Position numbers and translations under genes: made by a program. A stretch of DNA of 64,000 nucleotides, from positions 124,001-188,000 of the forward strand of contig NZ_JAPZSV010000010.1 of NCBI RefSeq assembly GCF_027532185.1, in the 5' to 3' direction. This document shows, piece by piece, positions 1 to 13,181 of this stretch (positions are counted from its first letter, which is position 1; each line of letters starts with the position of its first letter). The stretch comes from Hylemonella sp. GTDB taxonomy: Bacteria > Pseudomonadota > Gammaproteobacteria > Burkholderiales > Burkholderiaceae_C. A model generated the notes under the pieces. That model searched no databases, was not told the origin of the DNA, and saw only the letters and a program-made list of their open reading frames with translations.

Positions 1-26
1 GCTACCCGCAGCCCTGCAGGCGCCGC

Positions 27-296
27 TCAGGCAGGCAGCAGGAGGCCGTCCACACCATAGAGGCGGGCCAGATCGGTCAAGCGCGCGCTGAGATGGCGAA
101 TTTCAAAGCCCTTGCCGCGCGCCAGACTGGCACGCCGGAACTCCAGCAGCACCGACAGGGCCGAAGAGTCGAAGCGCTGCAAGGAGGCGGCGTCCACCAC
201 CACGGCGGCGCCATTCTGCGAGGGCAAGCCCTGCACCAGCATGCGCAGACAGGCCGCAGCCTGCTTGTGGGTCAACTCGGAAGGCAGCACCAGCAT
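27..296 (-). CDS. mlaB: MlaB-like STAS-domain subunit of the Mla transporter
   Basis: An 89-residue STAS-domain protein, the usual size of MlaB, the small cytoplasmic subunit that binds the MlaF ATPase and stabilises the MlaFEDB phospholipid transporter in the inner membrane. The core RFDSSALSVLLEF (about residues 41-53) is the STAS loop with the conserved serine pair before the helix. It starts just after the mlaC stop, with three bases between them, so it is the last visible gene of the mlaFED-mlaA-mlaC-mlaB string. The identification rests strongly on context, because STAS domains are short and divergent. Confidence 0.85.
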   Translation of the reverse strand: MLVLPSELTHKQAAACLRMLVQGLPSQNGAAVVVDAASLQRFDSSALSVLLEFRRASLARGKGFEIRHLSARLTDLARLYGVDGLLLPA

Positions 297-299
297 GGC

Positions 300-950
300 T
301 CAGGCCTTCTTGGCGTTGGACTTGTTGCGCTCGACCAGCGAGGCGATCAGGCCGTCGATGCCCTTGGCATTGACCTCCTGAGCAAACTGGCTGCGGTAGG
401 TCTCGACCAGCCACACGCCCATGACGTTGAGGTTGTAGATCTTCCAGCCGCGGCCTTCGCCGGGCGTCTTCTCCAGCCGGTAGTCGAGCTGGATGGGCTC
501 GGGATTGCCCTGGCCGCGCACCTCGGTGCGCACCACGACTTCCTTGTCCTCGGGGGCAGTACGCATGGGCTTGGCCGTGACGGTCATGTCATTGACCTGG
601 GCCAGGGCGCCCGCGTAGGTGCGTACGAGCAGGATCTTGTACTCCTCCTGCAGGCGCTTGCGCTGCTCGGGCGTGGCTTGGCGCCAGCCGGGGCCGACCG
701 AGGCCGCGGTCATACGCTGGAAGTTGACGTTGGGCATGATCTTGCTGTCGACCAGCGCGATGATGCGGTCGACGTTGCCCGCCTTGATGGCCGGGTCGGC
801 CTTGATGCTGTCGAGCACCTCGGTCGAGAGCTTGAGGATCATGGCGTCGGCCGCGTCGTCGGCAGCCCGCGCAGGCAAGAGGGCCTGAACGAGAACGATC
901 AGCCCCGTGGTGCTGGCCGCCAGCAGGCGGTGGAACAGACGTCGATGCAT
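300..950 (-). CDS. mlaC: MlaC periplasmic phospholipid-binding protein (Ttg2D/toluene tolerance family)
   Basis: 216 residues, the normal size for MlaC, the periplasmic shuttle that carries phospholipid between the outer-membrane MlaA complex and the inner-membrane MlaFEDB. A Sec signal peptide is visible (basic MHRRLFHR, hydrophobic stretch, cleavage near ARA-AD at about residue 30). The rest has the family pattern, including FQRMTAASVGPGWRQAT and a C-terminal NLNVMGVWLVETYRSQF. A ribosome binding site GAGGAG precedes the ATG. It lies between mlaA and mlaB in the same operon. Confidence 0.93.
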   Translation of the reverse strand: MHRRLFHRLLAASTTGLIVLVQALLPARAADDAADAMILKLSTEVLDSIKADPAIKAGNVDRIIALVDSKIMPNVNFQRMTAASVGPGWRQATPEQRKRLQEEYKILLVRTYAGALAQVNDMTVTAKPMRTAPEDKEVVVRTEVRGQGNPEPIQLDYRLEKTPGEGRGWKIYNLNVMGVWLVETYRSQFAQEVNAKGIDGLIASLVERNKSNAKKA

Positions 951-1034
951 GGTGAATTCACTCCTCTTGCAACGCAGCCGCCAGGCTGCCTTTACTCAAC
1001 GCGGCCAGAAGACATCCGGCCGACAGGCCCGACC

Positions 1035-1799
1035 CTACTTGGCTGGTTCGGGTTCGGCCTCGTAGTCCTCTTCGATCATCGGCTCTTCCGGCGGATTCCC
1101 GTCGTAGACCAGGTTGCGACGATGCTGCAGGTAGGCATCGCGCAGAAAAGTATATTTGTCGAGCGCGGCCTCTTCAAGCAGGCCCTCCTGCTTGAGCAGG
1201 CCGGCCCGCACGTGCACCACGCGCGTCGCCGTCAGCGTATTGCGCACGGGAACATCCTCGATCTGAGACAGCAGGTTGCCCTTGAAGTCCACCGGCAAGG
1301 CCGCCGTGTCCCGCACGGTCGAGGGGCCCAGCAGGGGCAGCACCACATACGGACCGGCGCCGACACCCCAGTAACCCAGGGTCTGGCCGAAGTCTTCGCT
1401 GTGGCGCGGGATCTGCATCTCGCTGGCCACGTCGAGCACGCCGCCCAGGCCCATCAGGGTGTTGACCCAGAAGCGCGTGAAGCTCTCGGCCGCTGCCTGC
1501 CCCTTGAGCTGCAGCACGCTGTTGACCGTGGTCCAGGCGTCGCCCAGGTTGCCAAAGAAGTTGCCCACACCCTTGCGCATCATCTCGGGCACGGTGTCCT
1601 GGTAGGCCGTGGCAACGGGCTTGAGCACCGCGCGGTCAACGGCATCGTTGAACTTGTAGACGCCACGGTTCCAGGGCTCCAGCGGGTCCGCTGGATTAGC
1701 CTGTGGGCCGGTGGCGCAACCGGTCAGCAGTACGCCAAGCGCAAGCGCGCACAGGCGCAGGGCGCTGGTGCGCCACATCCATGAAACGCCGAGCTTCAT
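1035..1799 (-). CDS. mlaA: MlaA/VacJ outer-membrane lipoprotein
   Basis: 254-residue MlaA (VacJ), the outer-membrane lipoprotein that removes phospholipid from the outer leaflet and hands it to MlaC. The signal peptide ends in a lipobox, LLTGC (Cys about residue 28). The mature part begins with the family motif DPLEPWNRGVYKFNDAVD and continues with NFFGNLGD and LGVD-like segments. The start overlaps the mlaD stop by 4 bp (ATGA), which suggests translational coupling. Having mlaA inside the mla operon rather than elsewhere is common in betaproteobacteria. An acidic C-terminal tail (EEPMIEEDYEAEPEPAK) follows the domain. Confidence 0.94.
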   Translation of the reverse strand: MKLGVSWMWRTSALRLCALALGVLLTGCATGPQANPADPLEPWNRGVYKFNDAVDRAVLKPVATAYQDTVPEMMRKGVGNFFGNLGDAWTTVNSVLQLKGQAAAESFTRFWVNTLMGLGGVLDVASEMQIPRHSEDFGQTLGYWGVGAGPYVVLPLLGPSTVRDTAALPVDFKGNLLSQIEDVPVRNTLTATRVVHVRAGLLKQEGLLEEAALDKYTFLRDAYLQHRRNLVYDGNPPEEPMIEEDYEAEPEPAK

Positions 1800-2269
1800 T
1801 TCTTGGCGGCGCCTTCCTCTGACTTGCTGTAGAGGAACTGTCCGATCAGGTTTTCGAGCACGATGGCCGACTGCGTGCTCGAGATCACATCACCCGCTGC
1901 CAGCAGCTTCTCGTCGGCACCGGCCTCGATGCCGATGTACTGGTCCCCCAGCAGACCACTGGTCAGGATCTTGAGCGAGCTGTCCTTGGGAAACTTGTAG
2001 CGGCTTTCCATGGACAGGACCACGCGCGCCTGGAAGGTCTTGTCGTCGAACGTGATGGACTCGATGCGGCCCACCACCACACCGCTGCTCTTGACGGCCG
2101 CCTTGGGCTTGAGGCCGCCGATGTTGTCGAAGCGCGCCTCGACCCGGTAGGTGGACTGGAAGCTCAGGTTGAGCAGATTGGCCGCCTGCAGGGCCAGGAA
2201 CAGGATGGCCGCCGCACCGATCAGCACGAACAGACCGACCCACACATCATTCTTTGAGCGTTGCACCAC
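1796..2269 (-). CDS. mlaD: MlaD, MCE-domain inner-membrane phospholipid-binding protein
   Basis: 157-residue MlaD. A single N-terminal membrane anchor (about residues 11-30, GLFVLIGAAAILFLALQAA) is followed by one MCE domain (about 38-117), typical of the hexameric ring that sits on MlaE and channels lipid through the periplasm. The MCE pattern is clear: YRVEARFDNIGGLKPKAAVK, then GVVVGRIESI, then SGLLGDQYIGIE. It lies 7 bp after mlaE and overlaps mlaA by 4 bp. Length and domain layout match the family. Confidence 0.95.
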   Translation of the reverse strand: MVQRSKNDVWVGLFVLIGAAAILFLALQAANLLNLSFQSTYRVEARFDNIGGLKPKAAVKSSGVVVGRIESITFDDKTFQARVVLSMESRYKFPKDSSLKILTSGLLGDQYIGIEAGADEKLLAAGDVISSTQSAIVLENLIGQFLYSKSEEGAAKK

Positions 2270-2276
2270 ACTCTCC

Positions 2277-3059
2277 TTAAATACTGAACATCAGGGCTGT
2301 CAGGACGAAGTCCAGGCCCAACACCAGGAGCGAAGCCATCACCACCGTCCGGGTGGTGGCACTGGACACCCCCTCGGGCGTCGCCTGCGCCTCGTACCCC
2401 TGATAGAGGGCGACAAAGGTCACGGTCAGACCAAACACCAGGCTCTTCACGATGCCGTTGCCGACATCTTTCCAGACATCGACCCCGCCTTGCATCTGGC
2501 TCCAGAAGGCGCCGCCGTCCACACCGATCATCACCACGCCCACAAACCAGCCACCAAGTATGCCCACGGCGCTAAAGACCGCAGCCAGCAGGGGCATGGC
2601 AATCACGCCGCCCCAGAAACGCGGCGCCAGGATGCGACGCACCGGATCGACGGCCATCATCTCCATGGCACTGAGCTGCTCCCCCGCCTTCATGAGGCCG
2701 ATCTCGGCCGTCAGCGAGGTACCGGCACGGCCTGCGAACAGCAGGGCCGCCACCACGGGGCCCAGCTCGCGCACCAGGCTCAGGGCCACGAGCAGGCCCA
2801 GGGCCTCGGAGGAGCCATATCGCTGCAGCGTGTAGTAACCCTGAAGCCCGAGCACAAAGCCCACGAACAAGCCCGAGACCAAGATGATGGCCAGCGAATG
2901 GTTGCCCAGAAAGTGGATCTGGTCACGTACCAGACCGAAGCGCTTGAAGGTCGGCCCCGCCAGCCGCAACAGGCGCAGGAAAAGATGCGTGGCATGGCCG
3001 ATGTCGACCAGCTTGCGGCGCACGGCATAACCCACGTCGGAAGGGCGCCACCAGCTCAT
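2277..3059 (-). CDS. mlaE: MlaE, permease of the Mla phospholipid ABC transporter
   Basis: 260-residue MlaE-family permease with about five to six hydrophobic segments. The characteristic MlaE stretch GPVVAALLFAGRAGTSLTAE is present at about residues 100-120, followed by EQLSAMEMMAVDPVRRILAPR, the region that contacts the ATPase MlaF. It forms the inner-membrane core of MlaFEDB with MlaF, MlaD and MlaB. The start overlaps the mlaF stop by 4 bp. Confidence 0.95.
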   Translation of the reverse strand: MSWWRPSDVGYAVRRKLVDIGHATHLFLRLLRLAGPTFKRFGLVRDQIHFLGNHSLAIILVSGLFVGFVLGLQGYYTLQRYGSSEALGLLVALSLVRELGPVVAALLFAGRAGTSLTAEIGLMKAGEQLSAMEMMAVDPVRRILAPRFWGGVIAMPLLAAVFSAVGILGGWFVGVVMIGVDGGAFWSQMQGGVDVWKDVGNGIVKSLVFGLTVTFVALYQGYEAQATPEGVSSATTRTVVMASLLVLGLDFVLTALMFSI

Positions 3060-3871
3060 GAGGACACCTCGCCGAAATCCTGCTCCACGGTCGGGCCGGG
3101 GTAATGGAACTGCACCGGCCCCTCGGCCTGGGCCTGCACAAACTGCTGCACCAAGGGATCGGTGGAGCGCTTAACTTCATCCGGCGTGCCCTGGGCCGCG
3201 ATGCGGCCGTTGGCCAGGATGACCACCTGATCCGCGATCAGGAAGGTTTCTTCCAGATCGTGCGAGACCACGATGCTGGTCACGCCCAGGCTGTCGTTGA
3301 GACGGCGGATCAGCTGCGCGGCCGTGCCCAGCGAGATGGGATCCAGACCGGCAAAAGGCTCGTCGTACATGATGAGCTCAGGGTCCAGCACAATGGCACG
3401 CGCCAGCGCCACACGCCTTGCCATGCCGCCGGACACCTGGCTGGGCATGAGATCGCGCGCACCGCGCAGGCCCACGGCGTTGAGCTTCATGAGCACAAGG
3501 TGACGGATCAACTCCTCGGTCAGATCGGTGTGCTCGCGCAGGGGGAAGGCTACGTTCTCGTAGACGCTGAGGTCGGCGAACAGGGCACCGAACTGGAACA
3601 GCATGCCCATGCGACGACGTGCTTCGTAGAGCTGCGTGTGATCCATGGTCGTCACATCCTGGCCGTCGAACAGCACCTGCCCCTGCTGGGCGCGGTACTG
3701 ACCGCCGATCAGGCGCAAGACCGTGGTCTTGCCGCCGCCCGAAGCGCCCATGAGTGCCGTCACCTTGCCACGCGGCACAGTGAGGCTGATGTCGTCGAGG
3801 ATGACCCGGTCGCCGTAACCGAAGGTCACGTTGCGCAGCTCGACCAGAGATGTATCAGATGATGCAGTCAT
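3056..3871 (-). CDS. mlaF: MlaF, ATPase of the Mla phospholipid ABC transporter
   Basis: 271-residue ABC ATPase. Walker A GASGGGKTT is at about residues 42-50, the signature VSGGMARRVALARAI near 150, and Walker B LIMYDEPFAGLD follows. The signature reads SGGM rather than SGGQ, as is usual in MlaF. It powers phospholipid movement through MlaE. It is the first gene of the operon. A bidirectional-looking hairpin with a T tract on the minus strand lies just upstream and probably terminates gltD, so the mla promoter should lie between about 3872 and 3972; I saw no convincing -35/-10 pair there. Confidence 0.95.
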   Translation of the reverse strand: MTASSDTSLVELRNVTFGYGDRVILDDISLTVPRGKVTALMGASGGGKTTVLRLIGGQYRAQQGQVLFDGQDVTTMDHTQLYEARRRMGMLFQFGALFADLSVYENVAFPLREHTDLTEELIRHLVLMKLNAVGLRGARDLMPSQVSGGMARRVALARAIVLDPELIMYDEPFAGLDPISLGTAAQLIRRLNDSLGVTSIVVSHDLEETFLIADQVVILANGRIAAQGTPDEVKRSTDPLVQQFVQAQAEGPVQFHYPGPTVEQDFGEVSS

Positions 3872-3908
3872 GAAAAATGCAAAAGCCGGTGAGGTCCGGC
3901 TTTTGCAT
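3872..3908 (-). terminator. Rho-independent terminator downstream of gltD
   Basis: A perfect 13-bp inverted repeat (3877-3889 ATGCAAAAGCCGG against 3896-3908) with a 6-base loop. Read on the minus strand it is followed by a run of five T. It lies 64 bases after the gltD stop and immediately before the mlaF start, so it separates gltBD from the mla operon. Confidence 0.85.
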
Positions 3909-3972
3909 CATAAGGCATCGAGCGTCACGTCCCTGTCAACGGTGGCTTTACAGGGTAAGGCTCCGTGAGGGT

Positions 3973-5439
3973 TCAGCGCGGCAATGCGCTGGTGCCCATG
4001 AGGAACTCATCCACCGCTCGGGCCGCCTGGCGACCCTCACGGATCGCCCACACCACCAACGACTGACCGCGACGGATATCGCCTGCCGCGAAGACCTTGG
4101 CGGCGTTGGTCGCATACCCCCCGGTGAAGTCCGTGCTGGCCTTGGCATTGCCGCGGCCATCCTTGTCAACGCCAAAGGCGTCGAGGATGGTGGCTACCGG
4201 GCTCACAAAACCCATGGCCAGCAGCACGAGGTCGGCCTTGTATTCCTTCTCGGTGCCCGGGATCTCGACGAACTTGCCGTCCTTGAACTCCACGTGCACG
4301 GTCTTGAGGCCCGTGACCTTGCCGTCCTTGCCGATGAACTCCTTGGTCGAGATCGCGAACTCGCGCTGGCAGCCTTCTTCATGGCTGGAGCTGGTGCGCA
4401 GCTTGAGCGGCCAGTAGGGCCAGACCAGGGGCTTGTTCTCCTGCTCGGGAGGTTGCGGCATGACCTCGAACTGGGTCACGCTGGCTGCACCGTGGCGGTT
4501 GCTCGTGCCCACGCAGTCCGAGCCCGTGTCGCCGCCACCGATCACGATGACGTGCTTGCCCGTGGCCATGATCTGGTCCTTGACCTTGCCGCCCGCGTTG
4601 ACGCGATTCTGCATGGGCAGGAATTCCATCGCGAAGTGGATGCCATCGAGCTCCCGGCCCGGCACCGGCAGATCGCGCGACTGCTCGGCACCGCCGGCCA
4701 GCAGGACGGCGTCGAAGTCCTTCTTGAGCTGCTCGGGGCTGACCGTGTCCTTGGCCCAGTTGGTGACCTTGGAGCCCTTGGGCAGCTCGCCGACGATGGT
4801 ATTGGTCTTGAAGACCACGCCCTCGGCTTCCATCTGCTTGACCCGACGGTCGATGTGGCCCTTATCGAACTTGAAGTCCGGAATGCCGAAGCGCAGCAGG
4901 CCACCGATGGTGTCGTTCTTCTCGTACACGGTCACGGCGTGGCCGGCACGCGCCAGCTGCTGGGCCGCGGCCATACCGGCCGGACCGGAGCCGACGATGG
5001 CCACTTTCTTGCCGGTCTTCACGGCAGCCGGTTGCGGCTTGACCCAACCCTGCTCCCAGGCCTTGTCGATGATGGCGTGCTCGATGGACTTGATGCCCAC
5101 CGCATCGTCATTGATGTTCAACGTGCAGGCCGCCTCGCAGGGAGCGGGGCAGACCCGGCCCGTGAAGTCCGGGAAGTTGTTGGTGCTGTGCAGCACCTCG
5201 ATCGCGTTCTTCCAGTCGCCCTGGTAGACCAGATCGTTGAAGTCCGGAATGATGTTGTTGACCGGACAGCCACTGTTGCAGAAGGGCGTGCCGCAATCCA
5301 TGCAGCGCGCGCCCTGGACCTTGGCCTGCTCGTCGGTCAGGCCGATCACGAATTCCTTGTAGTTCTTGACGCGCTTGGCGACGGGCTCGTAGCCCTCTTC
5401 CAGGCGCTCGTACTCCATGAAGCCGGTGACTTTACCCAT
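3973..5439 (-). CDS. gltD: Glutamate synthase small (beta) subunit
   Basis: 488 residues, the normal length of NADPH-dependent GltD. It takes electrons from NADPH through FAD and passes them by Fe-S clusters to GltB for glutamate formation from glutamine and 2-oxoglutarate. The N-terminal domain has cluster cysteines C46, C49, C54, C58 ([13 protein letters not shown]) and C97, C101, C105 (CPAPCEAAC). A dinucleotide fold [17 protein letters not shown] follows near residue 150, and a second GGGDTGSDC near 300. It is downstream of gltB, separated by an 80-bp spacer carrying a REP-like hairpin. Confidence 0.97.
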   Translation of the reverse strand: MGKVTGFMEYERLEEGYEPVAKRVKNYKEFVIGLTDEQAKVQGARCMDCGTPFCNSGCPVNNIIPDFNDLVYQGDWKNAIEVLHSTNNFPDFTGRVCPAPCEAACTLNINDDAVGIKSIEHAIIDKAWEQGWVKPQPAAVKTGKKVAIVGSGPAGMAAAQQLARAGHAVTVYEKNDTIGGLLRFGIPDFKFDKGHIDRRVKQMEAEGVVFKTNTIVGELPKGSKVTNWAKDTVSPEQLKKDFDAVLLAGGAEQSRDLPVPGRELDGIHFAMEFLPMQNRVNAGGKVKDQIMATGKHVIVIGGGDTGSDCVGTSNRHGAASVTQFEVMPQPPEQENKPLVWPYWPLKLRTSSSHEEGCQREFAISTKEFIGKDGKVTGLKTVHVEFKDGKFVEIPGTEKEYKADLVLLAMGFVSPVATILDAFGVDKDGRGNAKASTDFTGGYATNAAKVFAAGDIRRGQSLVVWAIREGRQAARAVDEFLMGTSALPR

Positions 5440-5469
5440 GATGTGTTCCTGATTTCTACTTGGTCAGTT

Positions 5470-5510
5470 GGGGTCAGAGCAGACTTGCTGCGCAAGTCCT
5501 GATCCGACCC
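5470..5510. repeat. REP-like imperfect palindrome between gltB and gltD
   Basis: A 41-base imperfect hairpin: outer arms GGGGTCAGA and TCCGACCC, with an inner 7-bp perfect stem GACTTGC (5482-5488) and GCAAGTC (5492-5498) around a 3-base loop. The GGGGTCAGA core recurs at about 10314 and, inverted, at about 11145, flanking the RAYT transposase gene. This is the arrangement expected of REP elements that a RAYT protein recognises. In the gltB-gltD mRNA it could also form a stabilising or attenuating structure. Confidence 0.65.
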
Positions 5511-5519
5511 ACAAAGTCA

Positions 5520-10241
<4,722 letters not shown>

Positions 10242-10272
10242 GGCGCACTCCTAAAATTTCACAAGGGTCGTA

Positions 10273-10301
10273 AGCATAGTGCAGCGCAGCACGTTTGACC
10301 A
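10273..10301 (-). promoter_or_regulatory. Probable sigma-70 promoter of gltBD
   Basis: On the minus strand, TGGTCA (10296-10301), a 17-base spacer and TATGCT (10273-10278) match the -35 and -10 consensus at 4 of 6 positions each. The predicted transcription start, near 10266, leaves a leader of about 25 bases with an AGGAG site before gltB. Moderate confidence, since both boxes are imperfect. Confidence 0.5.
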
Positions 10302-10311
10302 GAAATTTAAT

Positions 10312-10327
10312 AGGGGTCAGATTCCAA
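10312..10327 (+). repeat. GGGGTCAGA REP-core copy downstream of the RAYT gene
   Basis: The sequence AGGGGTCAGATTCC repeats the GGGGTCAGA core of the hairpin at 5470-5510. It lies about 100 bases past the transposase stop. An inverted copy lies on the other side of the gene (11144-11154). It is a partial REP unit; no complete hairpin is visible here. Confidence 0.4.
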
Positions 10328-10419
10328 TAATCAATCAGCGATCTCAGGGGTGCAATTAATCGGGGACATGTTGAAACGATTGAAGCTACAGCCGAGCATG
10401 TGGCGGGGCTCCATCTCGC

Positions 10420-11106
10420 TTATCGGGTAGCAGGCCGCCCGGCCCTCGCTTTGCTGAGGCGGCGGTCCGTCTTTTTCTGCAGTTCCGCAATGAAGGCTGG
10501 GCTGCCCAGGGCCCAGCCCTTGAGCACCGAGTCGGTCAGCTCCTGCTGCTGCGCCGCCGACAAGCCCTCCTGCACCAGACGCGCGTACGCCGCCTCGCGT
10601 GCGAAAGGCGTATTGCCGAGCTCCCAGTACAGGGGGTGCGGACTGATCAGCCGGTCACTGCGCAAGCCTGCATAGTGGCCGTGGCTGGACCAGGCATAGT
10701 CGCGCGCCTGCCCCACCAAGCCTGCCCGCACGGGGTTCAGATCGATGTAGCACATGCAGGCCAGCAGGTAGCGCTCGGTCTCGACCAGCGTGGACTTGTA
10801 TCGCCCTTCCCAGAGCGTGCCACTGCGGCCATGGCGGTCATTGAAAGAGCGCACGTAGCGCCGGCCCACAGCCTGCATCATGTGCGACAGGCCATCGGCC
10901 GTCTGCGGCGTGACCAGCAGGTGCAAGTGGTTGTCCATCAGCACATAGGCGTGGATGGCCACATCGTCCTGCCGCGCCTGCAGCTCCAGCAGGTCGAGCA
11001 TTTGCTGGCGATCTGCCTGATCCAGAAAGATGGCTTGCCGGTTGTTGCCACGCTGGATGACGTGGTGCGGATAGCCGGGGACGCTGAGGCGGGGAAGTCG
11101 GGCCAT
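10420..11106 (-). CDS. REP-associated tyrosine transposase (RAYT, Y1 HUH family)
   Basis: 228 residues with the Y1 transposase domain (IS200-like). The HUH metal motif is HLHLLVTP with histidines at about 60 and 62. The catalytic tyrosine is probably Y84 in GRRYVRSFN, followed by the RAYT hallmark RSGTLWEGRYKS. The N-terminus ARLPRLSVPGYPHHVIQRGNNR is typical of the TnpA_REP group. RAYT proteins are usually single-copy, domesticated genes that process REP palindromes elsewhere in the genome, and REP-like GGGGTCAGA sequences flank this gene. It stands alone on the minus strand between gltB and a lipoprotein gene, and appears intact. Confidence 0.9.
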   Translation of the reverse strand: MARLPRLSVPGYPHHVIQRGNNRQAIFLDQADRQQMLDLLELQARQDDVAIHAYVLMDNHLHLLVTPQTADGLSHMMQAVGRRYVRSFNDRHGRSGTLWEGRYKSTLVETERYLLACMCYIDLNPVRAGLVGQARDYAWSSHGHYAGLRSDRLISPHPLYWELGNTPFAREAAYARLVQEGLSAAQQQELTDSVLKGWALGSPAFIAELQKKTDRRLSKARAGRPATR

Positions 11107-11108
11107 GG

Positions 11109-11136
11109 TGATGCGGCGATGGAGTCCGCCGCATCA
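11109..11136. repeat. Perfect stem-loop in the 5' leader of the RAYT gene
   Basis: TGATGCGGCG (11109-11118) pairs perfectly with CGCCGCATCA (11127-11136) around an 8-base loop, directly upstream of the RAYT start codon on the minus strand. It could fold in the transposase mRNA leader or act as the binding site of the protein at its own gene. The inverted REP core TTCTGACCCC lies a few bases further upstream (11144-11154). Confidence 0.5.
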
Positions 11137-11175
11137 TAGGCCTGTTCTGACCCCGATTCAGAGAACCGGATCCGT

Positions 11176-11634
11176 TCACATCTTGGGCGCCTTGGCCACG
11201 CGCACCTTGCCACTGGTGGTGATCAGGATCACGGCCTCGCCGGGCTCGAACACTTCCGTTCCTTTGCCCTGGACGATTGCGCGCCGCTCGCCGTTCTTGA
11301 GCTGCACCAGGAGTTCGTAAGCTTCTTCACGTGTGCCGGCGCGTTCGATCACATTGCCGGCCACCGCACCGGCGACCGCACCGACGATGCCGATGACCTG
11401 GGCCTCACGTTGCCCGCTGCCGGCACCATAGCCGGCAATGCCGCCCACCGCGCCACCAGCCGCTGCACCTACGCCCGACTGGCTGCCTTCGACCGTCACG
11501 GCACGCACGGACAGCACCACCGCGTCGACCACCGTCGACAGACGCTGCGCATCGCCGCGCTGGATCACGTCCGGGCTGCTGGTGGCACATCCGGCCAGCA
11601 TCAGCGCCAGGCCCCACATCCAAAGTTTCTTCAT
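11176..11634 (-). CDS. Glycine-zipper outer-membrane lipoprotein (SlyB/Pcp-like)
   Basis: 152-residue lipoprotein. The signal peptide MKKLWMWGLALMLAGC ends with a lipobox Cys at 16. It is followed by a glycine-rich two-segment zipper (VGAAAGGAVGGIAGYGAGSG and VGAVAGAVAGNVI, about residues 55-95), as in the SlyB/Pal-like 17 kDa surface antigen family. The C-terminal part (EEAYELLVQLKNGERRAIVQ) matches the beta-rich tail of these proteins. The role is probably outer-membrane stabilisation, but that is inferred from family only. It sits 45 bp after the methyltransferase and may end that gene string. Confidence 0.8.
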   Translation of the reverse strand: MKKLWMWGLALMLAGCATSSPDVIQRGDAQRLSTVVDAVVLSVRAVTVEGSQSGVGAAAGGAVGGIAGYGAGSGQREAQVIGIVGAVAGAVAGNVIERAGTREEAYELLVQLKNGERRAIVQGKGTEVFEPGEAVILITTSGKVRVAKAPKM

Positions 11635-11679
11635 GATTCAACCTTTATCAAAACGAGGCGCCTGAACCGCGCCGACTTT

Positions 11680-12582
11680 TCATGCAACGCCGGAGGATTC
11701 CGGCGGTTGACTCGCGGGCAGGCGGAAACGGGTTTGCAACAGGGCCTCCAGGCCGAACTGCGCCAGTATGTCCTGCAACCGCTGCGCTGCGGCGCGTTTG
11801 CGCTGCCCTGTGTAACGCGCCAGGATCAACTCGTTCTTGAGACTGTGCTCCCAGCCCACGAGTTCCGTCACGGTCACCTGGTAGCCCATGGCCTCCAGGT
11901 AAAGACAGCGCAGGACATTGGTGATCTGGCTGCCAAGCTCACGGGTGTGCAGGGGGTGGCGCCAGAGTTCGGCCAAGGGCGTGCGCGACAGGGATAGCGC
12001 CTTGCCCGCGTTCAGCGCACGTGCCACCTCGGCCTGGCAGCAGGGCACGAGCACCATGGCGCGCGCCTGCTTCTGCAGGCCGAAGGCGATGGCGTCGTCC
12101 GTGGCCGTGTCACAGGCGTGCAGGGCCGTGACGACATCGATGCGCTCCGGCAAGGCCTGCGACTGCATCGATTCGGCCACACTGAGGTTGAGGAAGCTCA
12201 TGCGATCGAAGCCCAGGCGCTGCGCCAGCTCGCGCGACTTCTGCACCAGTTCCGCCCGGGTCTCGATGCCGTAGACCCGGCCGGCATTGCGCTGGCGGAA
12301 ATAGAGGTCATAGACGATGAAACCCAGATAGGACTTGCCGGCGCCATGATCGGCCAGCGTGATACCTGGCCCTTCCTTCACCACAGGCTCGAGCAACTGC
12401 AGCACTTCCTCGATGAAGCGAAATAGGTGATACACCTGCTTGAGCTTGCGCCGACTGTCCTGGTTGAGCTTGCCTTCGCGCGTCAGGATGTGCAACGCCT
12501 GGAGCAGCTCGATCGATTGCCCTTCGCGCAGATCCAGCATGGTCGACACATCGTGTGCGGACTGCGCAGACGTTTTCTTCAT
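11680..12582 (-). CDS. SAM-dependent methyltransferase of the Methyltransf_32 (METTL25/GSTCD-like) type
   Basis: 300 residues with a Rossmann methyltransferase core. Motif I is ITLADHGAGKSYLGFIVYDL (about 74-93), unusual in reading DHGAGKSYL as in the METTL25/GSTCD group. A later ALHACDTATDDAI and VLVPCCQAE (about 155-185) are also typical of that group. The substrate is not known and none is claimed. The start overlaps the end of the DUF1415 gene by 4 bp, so the two are probably co-translated. Confidence 0.75.
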   Translation of the reverse strand: MKKTSAQSAHDVSTMLDLREGQSIELLQALHILTREGKLNQDSRRKLKQVYHLFRFIEEVLQLLEPVVKEGPGITLADHGAGKSYLGFIVYDLYFRQRNAGRVYGIETRAELVQKSRELAQRLGFDRMSFLNLSVAESMQSQALPERIDVVTALHACDTATDDAIAFGLQKQARAMVLVPCCQAEVARALNAGKALSLSRTPLAELWRHPLHTRELGSQITNVLRCLYLEAMGYQVTVTELVGWEHSLKNELILARYTGQRKRAAAQRLQDILAQFGLEALLQTRFRLPASQPPESSGVA

Positions 12583-13181
12583 GACGGGTCTCCCGGCGGC
12601 TCATCTTCGAGACGGCGTTCCAGCCCCAGGGCCTGCCAGCCGCTCAGCCCCAGCTCACGCAGGCGCTGCATATTGCGCTCGTAGATCATCTCAGCCTCAG
12701 GGAAAGCCTCGACCGCGCGGTCGATGCTGGCTTCGCGCAGGAGGTGCAGGGTCGGGTATGGCGCACGGTTGCTGTAGTTGGTGATGTCCTCAGGCGAGGT
12801 GCCCGCAAACTGGTACTGCGGATGAAAGCTGGCGATCTGCAGAACGCCCTGCAGGTCCAGGGCTTCCAGCAGCGCGTCGGCCTCGTCGAGAAAATCATTG
12901 AAATCAAGAAAATCGTTCAGGCACCAGGGCGCTATCAGCAGCGTCGTGTCCCGGGCCTCCGGATCCGCAGCCGCCAATGCCAGCAGCTCCAGCTGCAGTT
13001 GCTCGCGCAAAGTCCTCGACTCGCTCGCACCGCTCACGACCCAGTGGATCTGGCCTTTGACATGCACACTTTTCGCAAAGGGGCAGAGGTTGAGGCCGAT
13101 CACCGCGCGTTCCAGCCAGGCCCGCATGTCCTGGCAGACAACATGGACTACCTCCGGTCTAACCTGGAGTGTCGAGCTCAT
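12579..13181 (-). CDS. DUF1415 family protein
   Basis: 200 residues, start chosen at the ATG that overlaps the upstream MFS stop by 4 bp (ATGA); a longer reading frame upstream is a shadow of the transporter. It carries the DUF1415 pattern: W-x-E-RAVIGLNLCPFAK near the N-terminus, then TTLLIAPWCLNDFLDFNDFL and IASFHPQYQFAGT and a C-terminal YPTLHLLREASIDRAV. The function of the family is unknown; the conserved Cys-Pro-Phe and His-Pro-Gln motifs suggest a binding or catalytic site. It lies between the transporter and the methyltransferase in the same operon. Confidence 0.88.
   Translation of the reverse strand: MSSTLQVRPEVVHVVCQDMRAWLERAVIGLNLCPFAKSVHVKGQIHWVVSGASESRTLREQLQLELLALAAADPEARDTTLLIAPWCLNDFLDFNDFLDEADALLEALDLQGVLQIASFHPQYQFAGTSPEDITNYSNRAPYPTLHLLREASIDRAVEAFPEAEMIYERNMQRLRELGLSGWQALGLERRLEDEPPGDPS

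Noticed and set aside
3872-3972. mla operon promoter TTGACA ... TATGAT on the minus strand
   Set aside because: The spacer is about 21 bases, too long for a sigma-70 promoter.
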